Positions 1 through 4,416 of a stretch of DNA of 30,226 nucleotides are shown here, one piece after another. The DNA comes from a virus: positions 1-30,226 of IMG/VR virus record IMGVR_UViG_3300021599_001779. One strand, given 5' to 3'. Every line of letters starts with the position of its first letter. The first letter of the stretch is position 1. The notes beneath the pieces were generated by a model, which saw only the letters and a list, made by a program, of their open reading frames with translations, was not told the origin of the DNA and ran no database searches. A program made the translations under genes and the position numbers.

Positions 1-582
1 ATAGATACCATCAATGTTATCTGATTTATCACCGGATAAAATCTTAAATGTTTTTATATTGTAATGGGGAATCTCACATTCTTTCATAGGTATCTTATCA
101 CCCTTCTTATAGGTCTTCTTTGTATTAGGGGAATAGATTGATACTTTGTCGGAGATCAGTTGTGTAAGGTCTCTGTCAGCTGAAAAGATGACCTTATTTT
201 CGTCTTCAGAGATTGAGCAGTAATATGCGATCATATCATCCGCCTCGTTGCCATCAACGTCTAATTGCCTTATAAACACCTCCTCCAAATACTGCTTGAT
301 CCTTTGTTTCTGTCTTTCAAAAGACACCAACTTATTTTCTTCTAATGGAGTTCTCCGGTTAAGTTTATATTGAGGGTAGATAAGTTTTCTTTTGGATGCG
401 GACTCTTCACCATCCCAAAATACAACAACCTTATCAAAGTTTTGCTCCTGAACGAATTTTCTGATTGTATTTAGAAAGTGAAATATTCCACCAACGTGTT
501 CTCCCTTATGGTAGAACTCTTTTACTCCGTGGAACCCTATTTTTAATAAATTATTTCCGTCAACTAATAATGTTTTAATCAC
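1..582 (-). CDS. 5'-3' exonuclease / RNase H, FEN-PIN family (C-terminus beyond window)
   Basis: Reading leftward from a GTG at 582, the frame stays open for 194 codons to the window edge. The N-terminus IKTLLVDGNNLLKIGFHG matches the first acidic metal site of the PIN/FEN nucleases (VDGNN). Further on come VVVFWDGEES near residue 53, the acidic pair DVDGNEADDM near residues 115-123, SADRDLTQL near 140 and SGDKSDNIDGI near 185-194. The last of these is the GDxSDNIxGI helix-hairpin-helix entry motif of 5' nucleases. By family knowledge the enzyme removes RNA primers and flaps during lagging-strand synthesis, like T4 Rnh. An in-frame ATG is absent; the GTG follows AAGGA by only 3 bases, so the start is the uncertain part. 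The next gene upstream ends in a terminator, and a TTATACTTATA motif lies 32 bases before the GTG, so it probably has its own promoter. Confidence 0.88.
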   Translation of the reverse strand, partial: MIKTLLVDGNNLLKIGFHGVKEFYHKGEHVGGIFHFLNTIRKFVQEQNFDKVVVFWDGEESASKRKLIYPQYKLNRRTPLEENKLVSFERQKQRIKQYLEEVFIRQLDVDGNEADDMIAYYCSISEDENKVIFSADRDLTQLISDKVSIYSPNTKKTYKKGDKIPMKECEIPHYNIKTFKILSGDKSDNIDGIY

Positions 583-613
583 ACATCCTTGTTAAAAGGT
601 TAGAAAATGTTTT

Positions 614-624
614 TATAAGTATAA
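614..624 (-). promoter_or_regulatory. Candidate early/middle promoter motif TTATACTTATA
   Basis: On the minus strand this 11-mer lies 32 bases upstream of the exonuclease start. The identical 11-mer lies 36 bases upstream of the gene 32 start at 3468-3478. It differs from the ATATTTAT motif before structural genes. Assignment as a promoter is inference from position and repetition. Confidence 0.35.
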
Positions 625-648
625 CAGAAAAAATAGTTAAATCAAATA

Positions 649-678
649 AAAACCCCTCTTTTTTTTTAAGAGGGTTTT
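649..678 (-). terminator. Hairpin terminator after the 112-residue leader protein gene
   Basis: The arms AACCCCTCTT (651-660) and AAGAGGGTTTT (668-678) form a stem around a T/A loop. Read on the minus strand it is followed by a T run (TTTTTATTTGATTT). It lies 18 bases past the stop at 696. Confidence 0.7.
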
Positions 679-695
679 GAATATGTGTTGAAAAA

Positions 696-1034
696 TTAAA
701 TATGATCTTGGAAATCTTTGCCGTGCGTTTTTCTTTTATCAAGATAATCTTTTACAAACGCCAAATGGTCAAGAAGTCTATTTTTTTGTTTATCCATTAA
801 TTCGGAATCATTATTAATTTCGTTTTCAATTGAATCAAGGGTATTTGAAATGTCTGAAAGTTCTTGATCAGAAATATCATAATCTTCGATATGACCTGGA
901 TTTTCAGGATTAATACCCGCTAATCTTCTCCAAGGTTTTGTCATATTTTTTTCATATGTGTCCAGATCTTCTTTAATAACTCTTTTAACCAATCTTGTTA
1001 AATCTCTCTCCGTTAATCTTATAATTTTTGCCAT
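696..1034 (-). CDS. Small acidic protein with N-terminal [LI]xE leader; candidate packaged internal protein
   Basis: A 112-residue protein that I cannot name. Residues 1-22 (MAKIIRLTERDLTRLVKRVI, then KE) are a basic amphipathic segment almost identical to the start of the neighbour at 1111-1467. After residue 22 the two proteins have nothing in common. The remaining 90 residues are acidic and apparently helical, with heptad-like spacing around residues 55-95. The leader ends in I-K-E before D23. This fits the (L/I)-x-E cleavage rule of the T4 gp21 prohead protease, which removes capsid-targeting peptides from internal proteins. Start: ATG at 1034, no Shine-Dalgarno, with an ATATTTAT motif 16 bases upstream. 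It sits among replication genes but carries the promoter motif of the structural genes. The internal-protein role is inference. Confidence 0.75.
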   Translation of the reverse strand: MAKIIRLTERDLTRLVKRVIKEDLDTYEKNMTKPWRRLAGINPENPGHIEDYDISDQELSDISNTLDSIENEINNDSELMDKQKNRLLDHLAFVKDYLDKRKTHGKDFQDHI

Positions 1035-1079
1035 AATAATATTTTAAATATAAATATCATATAAAATAAAAAAACCCTC
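976..1079. repeat. Direct repeat copy 1: leader codons + 5' leader + promoter motif + terminator arm
   Basis: This 104-base segment matches 1409-1512 at a constant offset of 433 bases with about five mismatches that I can count. It covers the first ~20 codons of the 112-residue protein, its untranslated leader, the ATATTTAT motif and the first arm of the upstream gene's terminator. Similarity stops where the two protein bodies begin. Confidence 0.9.
1050..1057 (-). promoter_or_regulatory. Candidate late promoter motif ATATTTAT
   Basis: On the coding strand GATATTTATATTT lies 16 bases before the ATG at 1034. The same octamer, in sense orientation, precedes nine other genes in the window. Promoter function is inferred. 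Confidence 0.45.
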
Positions 1080-1094
1080 TTTTAAGGGAGGGGT
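1073..1094 (-). terminator. Hairpin terminator after the 118-residue leader protein gene
   Basis: CCCTC (1075-1079) pairs with GAGGG (1088-1092). On the minus strand the hairpin is followed by TTTTTTTATTTT. It lies just past the stop at 1111. The stem is short, so strength is uncertain. Confidence 0.5.
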
Positions 1095-1110
1095 GATATT
1101 GTTTTTATAT

Positions 1111-1467
1111 TTATGGTTTATATGGTTTTGGTTTGATATTATAATGAATCATTGATTTGGTTTTTTCAAATTCAGGATCTCTTTGTCTAATATAACGTTC
1201 TAAATGATCATACATCTCTCTATCAATAATACCATTTTCTTTTATAAAAGGATATTTTTTTCCGGGTCCAATGTCACCGGATTTATTTAAAATTTTTTGT
1301 ACTTCCAAAACATCATTATCCATCTTGGTTCCACTAAAATCAGGCCACATCCAATGATATGTATTATAAACTTGATATACCTTCATTGGTAATTTAGATT
1401 GCTCTTCTATAACTTGTTTAACCAATCTTGTTAAATCTCTTTCTGTTAATCTTATAATTTTTCCCAT
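1111..1467 (-). CDS. Small protein with the same N-terminal leader; weakly peptidoglycan-binding-like body
   Basis: A 118-residue protein without a family I can name firmly. Residues 1-22 (MGKIIRLTERDLTRLVKQVI, then EE) differ from the neighbour's leader at only three positions and end in I-E-E, a potential T4 gp21-type cleavage site. The body is unrelated to the neighbour. Residues about 50-95 contain DVLEVQKILNKSG and, after a gap, ENGIIDREMYDHLERYI. This recalls the layout of a peptidoglycan_binding_1 domain (VxxLQxxLN...DGxxGxxTxxAxxxF), but the match is weak and unproven. The start at 1467 has no Shine-Dalgarno; the leader, ATG context and ATATTTAT motif are part of the direct repeat. 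A hairpin terminator bounds it on each side, so it is probably expressed alone. Confidence 0.72.
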   Translation of the reverse strand: MGKIIRLTERDLTRLVKQVIEEQSKLPMKVYQVYNTYHWMWPDFSGTKMDNDVLEVQKILNKSGDIGPGKKYPFIKENGIIDREMYDHLERYIRQRDPEFEKTKSMIHYNIKPKPYKP

Positions 1468-1512
1468 AATAATATTTTAAATATAAATATCATATAAAAT
1501 AAAAAAACCCTC
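1409..1512. repeat. Direct repeat copy 2: leader codons + 5' leader + promoter motif + terminator arm
   Basis: Second copy of the 976-1079 segment. The untranslated part from the start codon to the ACCCTC terminator arm appears identical; mismatches are confined to the coding part. It serves the 118-residue gene. Confidence 0.9.
1483..1490 (-). promoter_or_regulatory. Candidate late promoter motif ATATTTAT
   Basis: Coding-strand GATATTTATATTT lies 16 bases before the ATG at 1467, as in the duplicated copy at 1050-1057. Function is inferred. Confidence 0.45.
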
Positions 1513-1526
1513 ACTAAAGAGGGTTT
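1505..1526 (-). terminator. Hairpin terminator after uvsX
   Basis: A perfect 8-base stem AAACCCTC (1505-1512) / GAGGGTTT (1519-1526) with a 6-base loop. On the minus strand it is followed by TTTTATTTTATA. It starts 5 bases past the uvsX stop. Confidence 0.8.
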
Positions 1527-1530
1527 AAAT

Positions 1531-2520
1531 TTATTCAGAAACATCTTCAGATTCTTCAAGTTTTATCTCTCCGTCTCCGGATAAGATACCATTCCAATAC
1601 TGAGAGTATTCTTTTTTGTATTTCTCCAACGCATCTTTGTCGTCGGCGATATATCCCTGTGGAACCGCAATGATCTTACCATCTTTATAACCAAGACCAT
1701 TTACGTGGTTTTTAAGAATTGATACTTTAGTTCTGATAGCGTAAGATACGGTTCTACCATTCTTGGTTGCGGTGATATGATTGATACCCGCTTTCTTTTG
1801 GTTACCAAATAAGAATACCAATGATGACGCCAACCATATAGCCTCTCCACCTTTAGCTTTGATCTCAGGTTGTCCGAATGGATTGTCAGGAAGTTCAACC
1901 CAAGGCTGATTAACCACAACGAGAGTATTATAATATGGATAATCTTCTTTTTTAGATTTTGTTATTCTTGAGTGGATTCCCATACCTATCTTATCGGCAA
2001 GAACACTGGCATTATGCTGTTTCCCACCCTTTCCATCATAAGTCATCTTACAAGGAATACTACCAATAGAATCCCAACAAATAAGAAGGTTATATGGAAC
2101 TTCACCTTTTTCTTGAGCATCTAACAACTCATTAATGAAATCGGTTGCCTGTTCAATATAATCAAATGAATCATTGAAGATAAAATCTCCATCCCACTCT
2201 CCATTCTCATTCTTGGATGCTTTTAATCCAAGTTCAACTGCGTGTTCCCACGACCATTTACGTTCAGTGATAATAAATACCGGAAGATCACCTCTCTTTT
2301 GTGCATCTGCCGCAGCTAAGATCATAGCGGTAGTCTTACTACTATTGGTATGTCCCAAAAACATATTTACCCCACCCATTACAGGTCCGGGTATACCACA
2401 AGCGTTATGAAACGCCTCACCACAATTGTAATAATTTGTTTCTTTGTATTTTGTTTTAGTTGAGAATTTGTCTTTTATACTACTAATCCCACCAATATCT
2501 TTTTTCTTAATTCCTGCCAT
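1531..2520 (-). CDS. uvsX: RecA/UvsX-like recombinase
   Basis: A 329-residue ATPase core of the RecA/UvsX family; T4 UvsX is about 390. Walker A is GHTNSSKT at residues 56-63, in place of the bacterial GPESSGKT. The catalytic glutamate is in FIITERKW (E86), Walker B is LLICWDSIG (D150), and VVVNQPW near 205 carries the RecA-type glutamine switch. It should form filaments on single-stranded DNA and drive strand exchange in recombination-dependent replication, working with the gene 32 product encoded directly upstream. The N-terminus is short and basic (KKKDIGG), without an obvious oligomerisation domain. The start at 2520 has an A-rich leader and no Shine-Dalgarno. A terminator separates it from gene 32, so it may depend on read-through; I see no promoter motif of either class in the gap. 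Confidence 0.9.
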   Translation of the reverse strand: MAGIKKKDIGGISSIKDKFSTKTKYKETNYYNCGEAFHNACGIPGPVMGGVNMFLGHTNSSKTTAMILAAADAQKRGDLPVFIITERKWSWEHAVELGLKASKNENGEWDGDFIFNDSFDYIEQATDFINELLDAQEKGEVPYNLLICWDSIGSIPCKMTYDGKGGKQHNASVLADKIGMGIHSRITKSKKEDYPYYNTLVVVNQPWVELPDNPFGQPEIKAKGGEAIWLASSLVFLFGNQKKAGINHITATKNGRTVSYAIRTKVSILKNHVNGLGYKDGKIIAVPQGYIADDKDALEKYKKEYSQYWNGILSGDGEIKLEESEDVSE

Positions 2521-2543
2521 GTTTGATTTTTTTTTAATTAAAA

Positions 2544-2568
2544 AAGGGTGAGGTTTTAACTCACCCTT
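2544..2568 (-). terminator. Hairpin terminator between gene 32 and uvsX
   Basis: A perfect 9-base stem AAGGGTGAG (2544-2552) / CTCACCCTT (2560-2568) with a 7-base loop, followed on the minus strand by TTTTTAATTAAAAAAAAA. It lies between the gene 32 stop and the uvsX start and may attenuate uvsX relative to gene 32. Confidence 0.8.
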
Positions 2569-2583
2569 GGTTTAGTTCATAGA

Positions 2584-3432
2584 TTAGAACGGCAATTCAG
2601 AATCTGGATCTTCGTCCTCTTGTGGATCAACAGTTTTGGTTTTGGTACTTTTGAAAGTTACTTCACCTTCTTCATCGTTACCATAGACATAACCACCTTT
2701 GTCAGAATCCCATCTTGGTGTTTCACCTCTTGCGATTGCTTCCAAATACTCGGTTGGTTTTTTGGAATAAACATCTCTCCAAGAGAGTTCATCAGCCAAC
2801 CAAAGTTTAGCAGTTTCTTTATCTTCAGATACCGGAGAAGGATCATCATACATTACAGTTTGAATTGTAGTGTATTCCTTACCTTTTGGAGTTTTTGCCT
2901 TTGTGAGTTCAATGATGAGATCTCTTCCTTTTTCAGGATCAGTGATATCACCCTTTGCTCTCCAAATAGGAATGATTTTATCTAAAACACCTTCGTTCTT
3001 ATAATTGTGTTTGAATCTCCAAAACTTAACACCATCTTCAGGTTTATCTCTATCAATAACCTTAACGATGTAGAACTTTCTCGCCTTATATTGTTTAGCA
3101 AGTTCTTTATCGGAATCTTTACCGGTGCCACTCAACTCTTCATAAACTTCGTTTAATGGAGATTTTTCGTTGTCGTTCTTTGCCGGATCGTAGAGTTTAT
3201 TCCACTGACCACCAACTTGAACTTCGTGAAACCACGCTTCAACAAATGGAGAACTACCGTCTTTTGTGGGGAGAATTCTGATTCTTTTTTGTGCGGATTT
3301 TTCGTTTTGAGTAAGTATTGCCGCGAAATACTTTTTCATTCTTTCCTCTTGAGTCATCTTACTTGACCCGGAAGAACCTGACTGTTTTGACTTTTCGTAC
3401 TGAGCTAAGACAGAATCTAATGTAGACATCAT
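2584..3432 (-). CDS. 32: gp32-like single-stranded DNA-binding protein
   Basis: A 282-residue protein with the layout of T4 gp32 (301 residues). There is a basic N-terminal segment with LAQYEK, then a core in which FYIVKVIDRDKPEDGVKFW (residues about 120-140) aligns by eye with the gp32 stretch around VLVVKDPAAPENEGKVF, and a strongly acidic C-terminal tail. It coats single strands during replication and recombination and recruits partners through the tail. There are no cysteines anywhere, so the zinc ribbon of T4 gp32 is absent. The last residues DSELPF resemble the DDDIPF tip of bacterial SSB. The start carries two ATG codons in a row at 3432; either could be used. A strong terminator and a TTATACTTATA motif lie directly upstream, so it probably has its own promoter. 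Confidence 0.85.
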   Translation of the reverse strand: MMSTLDSVLAQYEKSKQSGSSGSSKMTQEERMKKYFAAILTQNEKSAQKRIRILPTKDGSSPFVEAWFHEVQVGGQWNKLYDPAKNDNEKSPLNEVYEELSGTGKDSDKELAKQYKARKFYIVKVIDRDKPEDGVKFWRFKHNYKNEGVLDKIIPIWRAKGDITDPEKGRDLIIELTKAKTPKGKEYTTIQTVMYDDPSPVSEDKETAKLWLADELSWRDVYSKKPTEYLEAIARGETPRWDSDKGGYVYGNDEEGEVTFKSTKTKTVDPQEDEDPDSELPF

Positions 3433-3451
3433 AAAATTTAATTTAATAAAA

Positions 3452-3494
3452 AAAGGTTTAATTACGATATAAGTATAATCTAAATTAAACCTTT
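3452..3494 (-). terminator. Hairpin terminator after the 215-residue protein gene, with a promoter-like motif in the loop
   Basis: A perfect 12-base inverted repeat AAAGGTTTAATT (3452-3463) / AATTAAACCTTT (3483-3494), followed on the minus strand by a T run. The 19-base loop contains the TTATACTTATA motif. Confidence 0.75.
3468..3478 (-). promoter_or_regulatory. Candidate early/middle promoter motif TTATACTTATA for gene 32
   Basis: Identical to the 11-mer before the exonuclease (614-624) and at nearly the same distance, 36 bases from the start. It sits inside the loop of the preceding terminator. Promoter assignment is inference. Confidence 0.35.
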
Positions 3495-3501
3495 AGTCAA
3501 A

Positions 3502-4149
3502 TTAAATTCCAAAATTCTTATTCATATCTATATTAAAAGAATCCCTAACTTCATCATTTGAGAAGTTTTCTACCTCATCTGCAGTTAACACATACTCATT
3601 TTTACCGGATTTTTGAATATCTTGTTGTTTGTCATCAAAGAAGTCTGTAAGTTTCTGATTAAAAGGACCTGAATCTAAACTTCTTAATTCTAATTTTTCT
3701 TGCGGAGTCTTAGGTCTTGATCTTTCCACCGCTTGTTCAAGTGAATTGATTTTATTAACTAAATTATCCATTTCTCCCAACTTTGCCTCAAGTTTTTGAA
3801 GTTGCCCAAATAACTCTTCAAAATAAGAATCTTGTTTTTCTTTCATGTCTTTTTGAGAAGTGACAAGTTCTGTAACATCTAGTTCTTCAGTATCTCCTTC
3901 ACCTTTTTCTTCTGATTCACCTTCGGCATCAACTTTTTCAACATCAGGATCGTTCTCAACATCAACAACTTCAGTCCCTCCGGTTGTTGCTCCTTCAGCT
4001 CCGGGAGCCGGTGGAACATCTCCTCCAGGAGGTGGTGGTGGAACTCCTAAATCTCCTCCGGGTGGAGGTGGTACATCTTGCTCAGATATATATCTATTAA
4101 TTTTTTTATATCTTTCTATTTCTGTTATAATTTTTTTATCAATACTCAT
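3502..4149 (-). CDS. Acidic Pro-rich coiled-coil protein with N-terminal leader; scaffold or internal-protein candidate
   Basis: A 215-residue protein with no named family. Residues 1-24 (MSIDKKIITEIERYKKINRY, then ISEQ) form a basic helix ending in I-S-E, another potential gp21-type cleavage site. Residues 25-50 are a proline/glycine linker with runs of four and five prolines. Residues 60-95 are very acidic. Residues about 100-150 are a predicted coiled coil (EELFGQLQKLEAKLGEMDNL). The C-terminal part has acidic helices. Composition and layout recall prohead core or scaffold proteins, but I cannot prove it. The start at 4149 lies 2 bases after the stop of the upstream 74-residue gene, so the two are almost certainly co-transcribed and perhaps translationally coupled. 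A strong terminator follows. Confidence 0.7.
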   Translation of the reverse strand: MSIDKKIITEIERYKKINRYISEQDVPPPPGGDLGVPPPPPGGDVPPAPGAEGATTGGTEVVDVENDPDVEKVDAEGESEEKGEGDTEELDVTELVTSQKDMKEKQDSYFEELFGQLQKLEAKLGEMDNLVNKINSLEQAVERSRPKTPQEKLELRSLDSGPFNQKLTDFFDDKQQDIQKSGKNEYVLTADEVENFSNDEVRDSFNIDMNKNFGI

Positions 4150-4151
4150 TT

Positions 4152-4376
4152 TTAATCGTTTAAAAGTTGTTTAACACCTGTTAGGGTTTCTACTTGAACC
4201 TTTCTGTTTTTATTAACCATGTCGTCGACTCTTTCTATCAAACCATCTTTCATTCTTACAGTATAACAATCCCCACTATCCAAATCACATACTTGTTTAA
4301 TACCATTACCTAAATCTTTTTCAGTAGTTCTTGTATTTTTACCAAGATAACTATCCAATATTAATTTTGCACTCAT
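4152..4376 (-). CDS. Hypothetical 74-residue protein
   Basis: Unrecognised. It begins MSAKLILDSYLGKNTRTTEK and contains two cysteines in CDLDSGDCYTVRMKDG (residues about 30-45), followed by a charged C-terminus (ETLTGVKQLLND). The spacing CxxxxxxC could suggest a disulfide or metal pair but nothing more can be said. It has an ATATTTAT motif 17 bases upstream of the ATG at 4376, no Shine-Dalgarno, and leads directly into the coiled-coil gene, so it is likely a late structural or assembly gene. Confidence 0.65.
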   Translation of the reverse strand: MSAKLILDSYLGKNTRTTEKDLGNGIKQVCDLDSGDCYTVRMKDGLIERVDDMVNKNRKVQVETLTGVKQLLND

Positions 4377-4392
4377 AAAATATTATTTATAT

Positions 4393-4400
4393 ATAAATAT
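4393..4400 (-). promoter_or_regulatory. Candidate late promoter motif ATATTTAT
   Basis: Coding-strand GATATATTTATATATAAAT lies 17 bases before the ATG at 4376. This stretch reads nearly the same on both strands, so orientation is less certain than elsewhere. Confidence 0.4.
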
Positions 4401-4416
4401 ATCAAAAAGTTCAAAT

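Noticed and set aside
1051-1058. Plus-strand TATAAATA sequences as T4-type late promoters
   Set aside because: They recur in the gaps, but on the strand opposite to the minus-strand genes they adjoin. The sense-strand reading (ATATTTAT) is the consistent one.
3860-4174. Plus-strand 104-codon Ser/Thr/Gly-rich frame
   Set aside because: It is the antisense of the Pro-rich and acidic part of the 215-residue protein; the composition follows from that repeat-like DNA.
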